Shown here: positions 1 through 8,362 of the stretch, piece by piece
How positions within the stretch are numbered: the stretch's first letter is position 1
How the letters are laid out: each line of letters begins with the position of its first letter
Source of the DNA: Brotaphodocola faecis
GTDB taxonomy: Bacteria; Bacillota; Clostridia; Lachnospirales; Lachnospiraceae
Direction: 5' to 3'
Assembly: GCF_040096075.1 (NCBI RefSeq)
Contig: NZ_JBBMFJ010000014.1
Location: 19,483-83,482 of the forward strand
DNA length: 64,000 nt
Position numbers and translations under genes: made by a program
Notes under the pieces: model-generated
Databases searched by the model: none
What the model was told of the DNA's origin: nothing
Seen by the model: only the letters and a program-made list of their open reading frames with translations

Positions 1-447
1 AGGATTGGTGATCTCGCCCTTCGGGCACTCCTCGGTGATCGGAACAAATGCCGGATTGCCGTATACGGTTGCGGAAGAACTGAACACAATGCTCTTGCAG
101 TCGTGACGGCGCATGACATCACACAGGATCAGGGTTCCGGTAATATTGTTGTGATAATATTCCAGCGGCTTGTATACCGACTCTCCAACGGCCTTTAAGC
201 CTGCGAAATGAATGACTGCGTCAATTTTCTCATTCTGGAACACGGCATCCAGAGCCGGTTCATCCAGAAGATCCACCTCATAAAAGGTCAGCTTCTTTCC
301 GGTAATCTCCTCCACGCGTTTTAAGGATTCCCGACAGGAATTGCACAGGTTGTCCACGACAACCACATCATAACCGGCATTCAAAAGTTCCACACAGGTG
401 TGGCTTCCAATATAGCCGGCACCGCCTGTCACTAAGATTGTAGACAT
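1..447 (-). CDS. galE: UDP-glucose 4-epimerase, N-terminal part (cut by window edge)
   Basis: The 149 N-terminal residues of a short-chain dehydrogenase-type sugar-nucleotide epimerase that interconverts UDP-glucose and UDP-galactose in the cytosol. The protein opens with the NAD-binding Rossmann fold TGGAGYIGSH near residues 7-16, then VVVVDNL and IHFAGLKAVGES, and reaches the SSSATVYG motif that contains the catalytic Ser. The catalytic YxxxK lies beyond the left edge of the window. The ATG at 447-445 is preceded by GGAGGGTG at good spacing. It is the first gene downstream of the sigK 3' segment, which has its own terminator, so it is probably transcribed separately. Confidence 0.93.
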   Translation of the reverse strand, partial: MSTILVTGGAGYIGSHTCVELLNAGYDVVVVDNLCNSCRESLKRVEEITGKKLTFYEVDLLDEPALDAVFQNEKIDAVIHFAGLKAVGESVYKPLEYYHNNITGTLILCDVMRRHDCKSIVFSSSATVYGNPAFVPITEECPKGEITNP

Positions 448-492
448 AATAACACCCTCCTTTAGCTGATGATACCTCTTCCTAATAAACAT

Positions 493-530
493 CAAAAATG
501 CTTTCCCATACATTATATATGGGAAAGCAT
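493..530 (-). terminator. Rho-independent terminator after sigK
   Basis: A perfect 13-bp inverted repeat (ATGCTTTCCCATA at 498-510 and its complement at 518-530) with a 7-nt loop. Read on the minus strand it is followed by TTTTTGATGTTT. It lies 44 bp beyond the sigK stop codon and separates sigK from galE. Confidence 0.85.
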
Positions 531-573
531 CTGAAAACAATGCAATTTTCTTATGATTTATGTGATTATTTTT

Positions 574-933
574 TTATTCCGCCTTTAAATGTTCGCCCAG
601 TTTTTTCAGGGCCCGCTTTTCAATCCGGGATACATAAGAGCGGGAAATGCCAAGCTGCCTCGCGATTTCCCGCTGGGTGCGGGGTTTCATCCCGAAAAGT
701 CCGTAGCGCAGCTTTACCACAGACTGCTCCTGAGGCTTTAAACAGCAGGAAAACGCCTCGTAGAGTTCCCGGATATCCTGGTCCAGGATCAGGTCTTCTA
801 ACACCTCTTTGGTTTCCAGCTCAATGACATCCACCAGACTGACCGATTCCCCATCCTTATCAACGCCGATGGGCTCAAACAGAGATACCTCGCGGCTGTA
901 TTTCTTCCCGGCACGAAACATCATGAGAATTTC
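574..933 (-). CDS. sigK: RNA polymerase sporulation sigma factor K, 3' segment of an interrupted gene
   Basis: The 119 C-terminal residues of sigma-K, the late mother-cell sigma factor. It begins at EILMMFRAGKK (end of region 2.4), continues through region 3 (SLFEPIGVDKDGESVSLVDV) and ends with region 4, whose helix-turn-helix TQREIARQLGISRSYVSRIE is nearly identical to known SigK. It lacks regions 2.1-2.3 and cannot make a working sigma factor alone. The open frame upstream to 990 is element DNA with no sigma similarity. The 5' segment is at 18988-19266 on the same strand; joining the two at the shared AAAT core restores CIENEIL, the SigK consensus. Two ATG codons just inside the segment could allow internal initiation, but no ribosome binding site is obvious. 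Confidence 0.93.
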   Translation of the reverse strand, partial: EILMMFRAGKKYSREVSLFEPIGVDKDGESVSLVDVIELETKEVLEDLILDQDIRELYEAFSCCLKPQEQSVVKLRYGLFGMKPRTQREIARQLGISRSYVSRIEKRALKKLGEHLKAE

Positions 934-2635
934 ATTTGCTATCCGCTCCCCGATGCGTTTTTGATTCTCGCAAAGTATCTGAAATATCACCCTCTGCAGC
1001 GCCGAATAAAATCACATGCACATTGGTGCCATCCCAGACAACCTTACGCACAACGGTCCGAATGGCTGCACGCTTCTGCTCTATTGACATCTCGTCGATA
1101 CTGTCACGGAAAACAGATAACAACTGTCGAAGCATATTAAATTCGACATCACTCAATTCCTGCTGGGAAGTCAGCCGCTCCAGTTCCTGAATCCGTGCAT
1201 CAATGGCTTCACACTCCCGGTGCAGTTCTTCGATTCTCTTTGCAATATGAGACTTCGCACTGCCATCCCCTACTTCCGTCAGAGAATCTACCAGTCCATT
1301 GATTTTTTGGGTCTTTTCTTCCTGCTCCTGTCTCAGTGATATAAGCTGCGTATCATATTGATCATGGTTACTGGTGTAAAACTTTCGGCTCTGCTCCAAA
1401 AGCCGGATAAAATTCTCCCTGTCCTCCTCCAATCTCTTAATCTGCTCTACCACTGCCATATCAAGCGTATTTCCATTCACATTTTTCCCATCACAGACGC
1501 TTTTCTGGCTGCGCTCCTTCATTTTGCAGACATAAGTATAAATTCTTTTTCCATCAGCCGTCATTCTTTGTGTCATTTTCGGATACATCCGGCTTCCACA
1601 TCTGCAAAATAATAAGCCTGTCAGCAAAGCTTCGTTGCTTCTGGGTCTTCGGAAAGATTTCGACTTGTTCTGTTCCAATGATTTCTGAACTTGTACCCAC
1701 ACCTTTCCCGGTATCACACCTTTGTGACCGCCCACAGAGACAATCCACTTATCAATCGGCAGATATACCGTGGTTTTTCCTTTTTCCTGATCCGTTCGAT
1801 TATATGCCATAATTCCATAGGTTCCATCAAATACTTCTCTGTCTGAAAACAGGTCTGCACCTTGTTCCTGAAAATACCGGTACGCATCTTCATCCGCAAT
1901 CATGTAAACCGGATTCTGTAAAATTGCTTTGATTGCAAACCGGGTAAAATGCTTATTATTTTTCGTAAAGAGCCTGCGGCGCATCAGTTCTGCCTCCGTA
2001 ATCGTCAATGAATTGGTTTCCACAAATACATCAAAGATGGTCTTTATGATTTCAATCTCCTGAGGAATTATTTTTAATTTGCAGGCTTTTTTTGTTTTTC
2101 CATCCACAGTTATGCTCTTTACACTCTCAGAAGCGTAGCCTGTGGGCGTTGTACCTCCCAGCCAGCGGCCGGTTTTGGCCAATTCATGCATATTGTCCCG
2201 GATACGCTCCGCAATCGTCTCCCGCTCCAGTTGGGAAAAAACGGATGCAATATACATCATAGCCCGCCCCATGGGACTTCCTGTGTCAAATTGCTCTCTT
2301 ATGGAAATAAACGCTACATTCAGGTATGACAATTCTTCAATCAGTCCAGAAAAATCACTGATATTTCGGCTGATACGGTCCAGACGATACACGATGATCG
2401 CTTTGTGCTTTCTTTCCTTCACTGCTGTCATCATCTCCTTAAATGCCGGCCGGTTCAGATTTCCTCCGGAGAATCCTTCATCCTCATAAATCACAGCATC
2501 CCTTAAAGCTTCTTCCCCGTAATGGACTTTGATATATTCTTTGCATAACTCTACCTGATTACCGATGCTCTCGCCTTTACCGGTAAACTTGGATTTTCGA
2601 GAATAAATTGCAATACAATTTTCATTATTCCTCAT
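932..2635 (-). CDS. spoIVCA: Large serine site-specific recombinase of the sigK element (SpoIVCA-like)
   Basis: A 567-residue large serine recombinase expected to excise the intervening element from sigK in the mother cell. The resolvase domain (about 8-155) has catalytic Ser12 in YSRKS and RLDR at 84-87. A recombinase domain follows, then a zinc ribbon with Cys344, 346, 370 and 381, then a long coiled coil (about 395-500), the arrangement seen in SpoIVCA and other large serine recombinases. The start is ATG 2635, preceded by GGAGGGAGG; the frame remains open upstream to 2764 but without a ribosome site. The stop codon TGA (934-932) lies inside the crossover core, so excision removes it and extends the protein. 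A 27-bp MITE remnant sits just upstream of the start. No phage-type directionality factor was recognised beside it. Confidence 0.93.
   Translation of the reverse strand: MRNNENCIAIYSRKSKFTGKGESIGNQVELCKEYIKVHYGEEALRDAVIYEDEGFSGGNLNRPAFKEMMTAVKERKHKAIIVYRLDRISRNISDFSGLIEELSYLNVAFISIREQFDTGSPMGRAMMYIASVFSQLERETIAERIRDNMHELAKTGRWLGGTTPTGYASESVKSITVDGKTKKACKLKIIPQEIEIIKTIFDVFVETNSLTITEAELMRRRLFTKNNKHFTRFAIKAILQNPVYMIADEDAYRYFQEQGADLFSDREVFDGTYGIMAYNRTDQEKGKTTVYLPIDKWIVSVGGHKGVIPGKVWVQVQKSLEQNKSKSFRRPRSNEALLTGLLFCRCGSRMYPKMTQRMTADGKRIYTYVCKMKERSQKSVCDGKNVNGNTLDMAVVEQIKRLEEDRENFIRLLEQSRKFYTSNHDQYDTQLISLRQEQEEKTQKINGLVDSLTEVGDGSAKSHIAKRIEELHRECEAIDARIQELERLTSQQELSDVEFNMLRQLLSVFRDSIDEMSIEQKRAAIRTVVRKVVWDGTNVHVILFGAAEGDISDTLRESKTHRGADSK
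933..963 (-). other. Left attachment site of the sigK element
   Basis: Core AAAT (937-934, minus strand) with the chromosomal arm GAAATTC of sigK on one side. On the element side are GCTATCC (938-944), 7 bases, and GATGCGTTTTTG (952-963). The recombinase stop codon overlaps the core. In frame with sigK the core supplies the Asn codon AAT. Confidence 0.85.
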
Positions 2636-2673
2636 AAAATTTCCTCCCTCCGTTTCTATATACAATATGTCTT

Positions 2674-2700
2674 GTAACTGTTCAGTACCCTCACAGTTAC
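2674..2700 (+). repeat. 27-bp solo form of the IS66-like MITE
   Basis: GTAACTGT and ACAGTTAC ends enclose 11 bases, identical to the first 27 bases of the full repeats at 12820, 16906 and 34956. No matching 8-bp flanks are seen (TATGTCTT versus GACAGGAC). It lies 39 bp upstream of the recombinase start codon, within its leader or promoter region. Confidence 0.75.
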
Positions 2701-2777
2701 GACAGGACAAAAAAGCGGATGAACATCTGACCAGAGACAGCATCCGGTCAGCCATTTTTCCCAATTATGATTCTTCC

Positions 2778-2837
2778 ATCAGCAATCTGTCACCAAAGAA
2801 AAAGTCTTTCTCTGGCTGACAGATTGCTGATTTTTTT
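2778..2837 (+). terminator. Strong plus-strand terminator upstream of the liv promoter
   Basis: A 15-bp perfect inverted repeat (ATCAGCAATCTGTCA at 2778-2792 and its complement at 2817-2831) followed by a run of seven T on the plus strand. No plus-strand gene precedes it. It may shield the liv operon from readthrough antisense to the recombinase, or it may be left from a lost gene. Confidence 0.8.
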
Positions 2838-2887
2838 ACGTCTCACAAAGAATTCACTTAAGATTATAAAGTATTTATAAATTTTTC

Positions 2888-2915
2888 TTGCACTTTTCCA
2901 CTTTAGTGCTATAAT
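2888..2915 (+). promoter_or_regulatory. Sigma-A type promoter of the liv operon
   Basis: TTGCAC at 2888-2893 and TATAAT at 2910-2915 with a 16-bp spacer, just after the terminator and about 95 bp before the livK start. It leaves a roughly 95-nt leader ending in AAGGAGG at 3001-3007. Confidence 0.75.
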
Positions 2916-3015
2916 TGGCTACAACTTGTATCTATGACAGAGACACTTGTTCTTGTACTATGTACAGTCAAGGATTCTCGATGCAGAAAGATACAGATAA
3001 AAGGAGGATCTGATT

Positions 3016-4206
3016 ATGAAAATGAAAAAAGTGCTTGCATTAACCCTTTCCGCATGCATGAGCATGGGCCTGATGACCGGCTGTGGCAGCAGTTCAGCAG
3101 GCAGCTCTTCTTCAGGTGGCAGTTCCGACTCAAAAGTCATCAAGATCGGCGTCTTCGAGCCGACCACCGGTGAGAACGGCGGCGGCGGTTTCCAGGAGGT
3201 TCTTGGTATCCGTTATGCCAACAAGGTACATCCGACTGTAAAAGTAGGTGAAGATGAGTACAAGATCGAACTGGTAGAGGTTGATAATAAATCAGATAAG
3301 ACCGAGGCAGTCAATGCTGCTCAAAAGCTGGTCAGTGAGAAAGTTTCCGTAGTGCTTGGAAGCTACGGCTCCGGCGTATCTATCGCAGCCGGCCAGATCT
3401 TCGCAGATGCCAAGATTCCTGCTATCGGATGTTCCTGTACCAACCCTCAGGTTACTCAGGGCAATGATTTTTACTTCCGTGTATGCTTCCTGGATCCGTT
3501 TCAGGGTACGGTTATGGCAAACTATGCAACCGATAACGGTGCAAAGACCGCAGCGATCATCACTCAGCTGGGTGACGACTACTCCTCCGGTCTTGGTTCC
3601 TTCTTTAAAACAGCATTTTCCGATCTGGGCGGCTCCATCGTCAGTGAGGAACAGTTCCAGACCAACCAGACAGACTTCAAAGCGATTCTGACCAACATCA
3701 AGGCACAGAATCCGGATATCATCTTTGCTCCGTCCTCCATTACCACGGCTCCACTGATCATCAAGCAGGCACGTGAGCTGGGCATCACCGCTACCATCGC
3801 AGCCGGTGATACCTGGGAGAACTCCACCATCATCGAGAACGCAGGCGATTCCGCAGAGGGCGTAGTCCTCTCCACATTCTTCGATGAGGCAGAACCGGCT
3901 AACGACGAGGCAGCAGCTTTCATCGAAGGCTTCAAGACCTACTTAAAGGAAAACAAGCAGGAGGAGATCATCCCGGCTGTATCCGCTCTTGGCTATGACT
4001 CCTACTTAGCAGCCATCAAAGCAATTGAAAACGCCGGCTCCACCGACACCACCGCCATCCGTGATGCCTTAAAAGACGTATCCATCGACGGTGTAACCGG
4101 AAGCATCTCCTTCGACGAAAATGGTGACGCCAACAAAGACATGGCCTTCATCAAAACCATTGAAGGCGGCAAATTTAAATTCCTGACCACCACCACGGTA
4201 AAATAA
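3016..4206 (+). CDS. livK: Branched-chain amino acid ABC transporter, substrate-binding lipoprotein
   Basis: A 396-residue periplasmic-binding-type receptor of the leucine/isoleucine/valine family (Peripla_BP_6), tethered outside the membrane as a lipoprotein. The signal peptide ends in a lipobox with the acylated Cys at residue 23 (LMTGC), followed by a Ser/Gly-rich linker. The mature domain starts KVIKIGVFEPTTG and contains the family motifs VLGSYGSGVSIA and TTAPLIIKQARELG. The ATG at 3016 has AAGGAGG eight bases upstream. It is the first gene of the five-gene liv operon and lies inside the sigK element. The exact amino acid specificity cannot be read from sequence. Confidence 0.92.
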   Translation: MKMKKVLALTLSACMSMGLMTGCGSSSAGSSSSGGSSDSKVIKIGVFEPTTGENGGGGFQEVLGIRYANKVHPTVKVGEDEYKIELVEVDNKSDKTEAVNAAQKLVSEKVSVVLGSYGSGVSIAAGQIFADAKIPAIGCSCTNPQVTQGNDFYFRVCFLDPFQGTVMANYATDNGAKTAAIITQLGDDYSSGLGSFFKTAFSDLGGSIVSEEQFQTNQTDFKAILTNIKAQNPDIIFAPSSITTAPLIIKQARELGITATIAAGDTWENSTIIENAGDSAEGVVLSTFFDEAEPANDEAAAFIEGFKTYLKENKQEEIIPAVSALGYDSYLAAIKAIENAGSTDTTAIRDALKDVSIDGVTGSISFDENGDANKDMAFIKTIEGGKFKFLTTTTVK

Positions 4207-4315
4207 AACCTGTGGTACACATCATCATAGCGAGTGGAAATAACCCTATGAGTGGAAACAACTCTATGTTTCCACTCGTTGCATTTATTACTATAACACA
4301 GGAGGAATCCCTTCC

Positions 4316-5197
4316 ATGACATTAACAACCTTTCTTCAGCAATGCCTGACCGGCATCTCCTTAGGCGGTGCCTACGCCCTGATCGCCATCGGCTACACTC
4401 TGGTCTACGGCATTCTCCGGCTCATCAATTTCGCTCATGGCGACATTTTCATGATGGCCGGTTATTTTATGATCTTCGCTATGGCCAGCCTTCCCTGGTT
4501 CATCGCGGTTCCGGTGGTCCTGATCATCACCGTGATTCTTGGTGTTTCCATCGAGCGGGTGGCTTACCGCCCCTTGCGCTCCGCACCAAGAATGTCCGTC
4601 ATGATCTCTGCCATCGGTGTCTCCTACCTGCTGCAGAACCTGGCCACCTACCTGTTCACGGCTCTGCCCAAAGGCTATCCGGAGATTCCATTTTTAAAGA
4701 AGATTTTCCAGATCGGCGGTCTGTCCGCATCCTTCGTCACCTTCCTGACTCCGGTGCTGACTCTGGTCATCGTCTATGCTCTGATTACCCTGATCAACAA
4801 GACCAAGATCGGCATGGCCATGCGGGCTGTGGCCAAGGATTATGATACCGCTGCTCTGATGGGCATCAAGATCAACAAGGTCATCACCTTCACCTTTGCC
4901 GTAGGTTCTCTGCTGGCTGCAGTGGGATCTGTGCTGTACTTCACAGACCGTATGACCGTATTCCCCTTCTCCGGCTCTCTGCCTGGCCTGAAATGCTTCG
5001 TAGCTGCCGTATTCGGCGGTATCGGAAGCATACCGGGAGCCGTCATCGGCGGATTTATCCTTGGTCTGGGTGAGACAGCCCTGGTTGCCATGGGATACTC
5101 CACATTCAGCGACGCATTTACCTTCGTCCTGCTGATCATCATTCTGCTGATCAAACCGACCGGTCTGTTCGGCGAGAAGACAACCGATAAAGTGTGA
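4316..5197 (+). CDS. livH: Branched-chain amino acid ABC transporter permease LivH
   Basis: A 293-residue integral membrane permease with about eight hydrophobic segments. The conserved opening GGAYALIAIGYTLVYGILRLINFAHGD (broken here only for description: GYTLVYGILRLINFAHGD) and the late GGIGSIPGAVIGG motif are typical of LivH. It forms the transmembrane pore with LivM and is energised by LivG and LivF. It follows livK after 109 bp that contain a short CGAGTGGAAA-type repeat but no clear terminator. The start ATG 4316 is preceded by AGGAGG. The stop overlaps the ribosome binding site of livM, which points to cotranslation. Confidence 0.93.
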   Translation: MTLTTFLQQCLTGISLGGAYALIAIGYTLVYGILRLINFAHGDIFMMAGYFMIFAMASLPWFIAVPVVLIITVILGVSIERVAYRPLRSAPRMSVMISAIGVSYLLQNLATYLFTALPKGYPEIPFLKKIFQIGGLSASFVTFLTPVLTLVIVYALITLINKTKIGMAMRAVAKDYDTAALMGIKINKVITFTFAVGSLLAAVGSVLYFTDRMTVFPFSGSLPGLKCFVAAVFGGIGSIPGAVIGGFILGLGETALVAMGYSTFSDAFTFVLLIIILLIKPTGLFGEKTTDKV

Positions 5198-5207
5198 GGT
5201 GGACAAC

Positions 5208-6311
5208 ATGAAAAAACAGCCAATTTCCAAAAACAAACTTTATACTCTGGCGGCCCTGCTGGTTGTCATCGCCCTGCTTGCATTCCTGCAGGCCAACAGC
5301 AGCAGCTACAGCTACCAGATCTCCATTCTGGAACGAAGCGCCATCTATGCGGTGGTTGCCGTCTCCATGAACCTGCTGACCGGATTTACCGGACTCTTTT
5401 CTCTGGGTCAGGCCGGATTCATGGCCATCGGTGCCTACACCGTGGCAATTCTGACCATCCCGGTGGAAAGCCGGGCCAGTGTATACTATGTAAGCGGTAT
5501 TTCTCCCGCCATTGCAAATCTTCACTGTCCTTTCTGGCTGGCTCTCATCATTGCCGGCCTGATTTCTGCCGCCGCTGCTGCTCTGATCGGAATCCCGGTA
5601 CTGCGGTTAAAGAGCGACTATCTGGCCATTGCTACTCTGGGATTTTCCGAGATCATCCGTGCCGTCATCGCAGCACCACAGCTTGACCAGATCACCAACG
5701 GATCCTACGGACTGAAGAGTATTCCCGGCTTCCCAAATCTGTTCATGGCCTTCGGTCTCTGTGCTCTGTGCATCCTGCTGATGGTTCTGCTGATCAACTC
5801 CTCCTATGGACGTGTCTTCAAGGCTCTCCGGGAAGATGAGATTGCAGCTCAGGCCATGGGGCTGAACCTGTTCCACTACAAAGAACTGGCATTCGTCATC
5901 TCCTCCTTCTTCACCGGAGTAGGCGGCGGACTGCTGGCCATGTTCATGCGTTCCATCGACTCCAAGACCTTCTCCATCTCCCTGACCTACGACATTCTTC
6001 TGATTGTAGTGCTGGGCGGCATCGGAAGTGTCACCGGAAGCGTACTTGGTTCCTTCCTGGTAACAGCCGGACGTGAATGGCTGCGGTTCTTCGACAACCC
6101 TCTGACCATCGCCGGCATCCAGATTCCTCTGTTCCGCACCGGTTTTCGTATGGTCATCTTCTCCATCCTGCTGATGGTAGTGGTTCTGTTCTACAGCCGC
6201 GGTCTGATGGGAAGCAACGAATTCTCCTGGGATGGCCTGGGACGACTGCTGAAGGGCATTCCTTCCCGACTGAAAGGCAGTAAAAAATCCAAGAAGGGAG
6301 CAAAAGCATAA
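5208..6311 (+). CDS. livM: Branched-chain amino acid ABC transporter permease LivM
   Basis: A 367-residue membrane protein with about ten hydrophobic segments and the LivM signatures NLLTGFTGLFSLGQAGFMAI and GVGGGLLAMF. The chosen start is ATG 5208, with GAGGTGG at 5196-5202; a GTG at 5199 is possible but lies inside that ribosome site. The hydrophilic C-terminus is rich in Lys (KGSKKSKKGAKA). The stop TAA shares its last base with the livG ATG. It pairs with LivH as the permease heterodimer. Confidence 0.93.
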   Translation: MKKQPISKNKLYTLAALLVVIALLAFLQANSSSYSYQISILERSAIYAVVAVSMNLLTGFTGLFSLGQAGFMAIGAYTVAILTIPVESRASVYYVSGISPAIANLHCPFWLALIIAGLISAAAAALIGIPVLRLKSDYLAIATLGFSEIIRAVIAAPQLDQITNGSYGLKSIPGFPNLFMAFGLCALCILLMVLLINSSYGRVFKALREDEIAAQAMGLNLFHYKELAFVISSFFTGVGGGLLAMFMRSIDSKTFSISLTYDILLIVVLGGIGSVTGSVLGSFLVTAGREWLRFFDNPLTIAGIQIPLFRTGFRMVIFSILLMVVVLFYSRGLMGSNEFSWDGLGRLLKGIPSRLKGSKKSKKGAKA

Positions 6312-7189
6312 TGGCAGACAACAATACAGCAAAGACAGAAACATCCGGAAATGTCCTCCATATGCAGGATGTGACCATGCAGTTCGGCGGCGTGGTAGCC
6401 GTCAACGGACTGACACTGGATGTCAATGAAGGGGAAATCGTGGCTCTGATCGGCCCCAACGGTGCCGGCAAGACCACCGCATTCAACTGCGTCACCGGTA
6501 TCTACGAGCCCACTTACGGAAAAGTAGCATTTAAGGGTGAGACCATCCTTTCCAACACCCCCAAAGGCAAGATGGAAAAGATGTACTTAGGTGAGGTCAC
6601 TCCCACCTCCATCCCCATCGTAAAAAATACGCCCGATGTGATTACCAAAAAGGGCATTGCCCGTACCTTCCAGAACATCCGTCTCTTCGGTCAGCTGACC
6701 GTATTTGAAAATGTTCTGATTGCCAAGCATATGCGTGCAAAGCAGAATGTATTCTCTGCTACCCTCCGCCTGAATCGGGCCGAGGAGGCACGGATGCGGG
6801 CCGAGACCATGGCTCTCTTAAAAGAGCAGCATCTGGATCACCTGAAGGATGAAATTGCTTCTTCCCTGCCCTACGGCCTTCAGCGCCGACTGGAGATCGC
6901 CCGGGCTCTGGCTACAGAACCCAGCCTGCTTCTCTTAGACGAGCCGGCTGCCGGCATGAATCCCCAGGAGACTCAGGAACTGACCGATTTCATCAAGGAA
7001 ATCCGGGAAACCTATCATTTGTCCATATTCATGATCGAGCATCATATGGATCTGGTCATGCAGATTTCCGATCGGATCTATGTACTGGATTTCGGCAAGC
7101 TGATTGCACAGGGCACACCGGATGAAATTCAGAACAATCAGAAAGTAATAGACGCATATCTGGGGGTGAGTGACGATGTTGAAGATTGA
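6311..7189 (+). CDS. livG: Branched-chain amino acid ABC transporter ATPase LivG
   Basis: A 292-residue cytosolic ABC ATPase. Walker A is GPNGAGKTT, the signature is LPYGLQRRLEIARAL and Walker B is LLLLDEPAAGMNP. The insertion after the first strand and the ending HHMDLVMQISDRIYVLDFGK are typical of LivG rather than LivF. It begins at the ATG overlapping the livM stop (TAATG) and overlaps livF, so all five genes are a tightly coupled operon. With LivF it hydrolyses ATP to drive uptake. Confidence 0.95.
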   Translation: MADNNTAKTETSGNVLHMQDVTMQFGGVVAVNGLTLDVNEGEIVALIGPNGAGKTTAFNCVTGIYEPTYGKVAFKGETILSNTPKGKMEKMYLGEVTPTSIPIVKNTPDVITKKGIARTFQNIRLFGQLTVFENVLIAKHMRAKQNVFSATLRLNRAEEARMRAETMALLKEQHLDHLKDEIASSLPYGLQRRLEIARALATEPSLLLLDEPAAGMNPQETQELTDFIKEIRETYHLSIFMIEHHMDLVMQISDRIYVLDFGKLIAQGTPDEIQNNQKVIDAYLGVSDDVED

Positions 7190-7883
7190 GAACTTAAGAG
7201 TAAATTACGGCGGAATCGAAGCCGTGAAAGGCATCTCCTTTGAGGTGCCGGACAAGAGCATCGTAACCCTGATCGGTGCCAACGGTGCCGGCAAAAGCAC
7301 CACGCTCCGCTCCATCGTTGGACTGGTAAAGGCCGCCGAGGGAAGCAGCATCACCCTGGACGGAGACCAGCTGATCGGCATGGACACTCCGGATATCGTG
7401 AAAAAAGGAATCTCTCTGGTACCGGAGGGTCGTCACGTCTTCCCGGATATGACCGTGATCGAGAACATCAAGATCGGAGCCTATTTAAGAAATGACTCCA
7501 TCGAGGAAGATATCAAATGGGTTCACAGCCTGTTCCCCCGCTTAAAGGAGCGCAGCTGGCAGCTGGCCGGCACCCTCTCCGGCGGCGAGCAGCAGATGCT
7601 GGCCGTAGCCCGGGCACTGATGAGCCATCCCAAGATTCTGATGATGGATGAGCCGTCTCTGGGACTGGCCCCCCTGATCGTCAAGAACATCTTCTCCATC
7701 ATCCGAGAGATCAACAAGCAAGGCGTAACGGTCCTTCTGATCGAGCAGAACGCCAATATGGCTCTTCACACCGCTGATATCGGTTATGTACTGGAGACCG
7801 GCAAGATCACCATGCACGGCTCCGGCAAGGAGCTGCTGGCCGATGAATCGGTGAAAGCAGCTTACCTCGGAAAATCGAAATAA
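7176..7883 (+). CDS. livF: Branched-chain amino acid ABC transporter ATPase LivF
   Basis: A 235-residue ABC ATPase, the second of the liv pair. Walker A is GANGAGKST, the signature is LSGGEQQMLAVARAL and Walker B is ILMMDEPSLGLAP. The start ATG 7176 is inside the end of livG, with GGGGGTGAG upstream; a GTG at 7170 is the alternative. It is the last gene of the operon and is followed by a hairpin at 7913. Confidence 0.94.
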   Translation: MLKIENLRVNYGGIEAVKGISFEVPDKSIVTLIGANGAGKSTTLRSIVGLVKAAEGSSITLDGDQLIGMDTPDIVKKGISLVPEGRHVFPDMTVIENIKIGAYLRNDSIEEDIKWVHSLFPRLKERSWQLAGTLSGGEQQMLAVARALMSHPKILMMDEPSLGLAPLIVKNIFSIIREINKQGVTVLLIEQNANMALHTADIGYVLETGKITMHGSGKELLADESVKAAYLGKSK

Positions 7884-7912
7884 ATACTTACGCCGCCAGG
7901 CACAGCACAGAA

Positions 7913-7950
7913 AAAGGCAGCCAGATCTCATTCTGACTGCCTTTCTAGTC
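7913..7950 (+). terminator. Probable terminator of the liv operon
   Basis: AAAGGCAG, a bulge, CAGA, a 6-nt loop and the complementary TCTG, CTGCCTTT (7937-7944), followed by CTAG. The stem is strong but the T tract is short. Confidence 0.6.
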
Positions 7951-8362
7951 ATTTCGATATATCCCTGCTTGATATTTTCGTATCTCGTATCGTTTGTGAA
8001 AACGCGAAAGAACTCCAATACATCTTCGGGAGTAACTGTTCAGGACCCTCGGTTGCAGTCCTTTAATTCATTGTGAAAAACAGAGAATGGAACGATACGT
8101 TTCGATATAAATGAAAGTGCTTTCCTTTGACTATTTTAGCATAAGAATTTCTATTCTTCAAGCGCACAAACGAGCATCGCAAGTTTCGCAATTACCTATG
8201 TTTTTTTCATTATTATTTAACTTCATTTAGCATTTCTTTTTCGAATCCACTTGATAAATCTAATAATCAAACCAGACCTTGGACTTCAGTCCCGAGTATT
8301 TTGTAAATGTTTTAGTAAAATAACGTACGTCGCTGTAGCACAGTTATCTGCAATCAGAACAT
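7951..8362. other. Intergenic stretch without a recognised gene
   Basis: An AT-rich gap between the convergent liv operon and the ROK kinase gene. Positions 8032-8050 match the first 19 bases of the MITE repeat with one mismatch (GTAACTGTTCAG then GACCCTC), after which similarity is lost, so this is a decayed end. No plausible coding frame, RNA gene or clear minus-strand terminator was seen. Confidence 0.5.

Noticed and set aside
934..990. N-terminal extension of the sigK 3' segment up to 990
   Set aside because: These codons are the element-side arm and the end of the recombinase gene in another frame; they have no sigma-factor similarity and disappear on excision.
2636..2700. Sigma-E promoter of the recombinase gene
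   Set aside because: CATATTGT and ACATATT resemble single boxes, but no -35/-10 pair at the right spacing was found.
4694..5236. Long minus-strand frames antisense to livH and livM
   Set aside because: Gln/Asp/His-rich translations without motifs; shadows of the strongly coding plus strand.
8032..8060. Further MITE copy
   Set aside because: Only the first 19 bases match (one mismatch) and no second end or duplication is visible; recorded only as a decayed end inside the intergenic entry.
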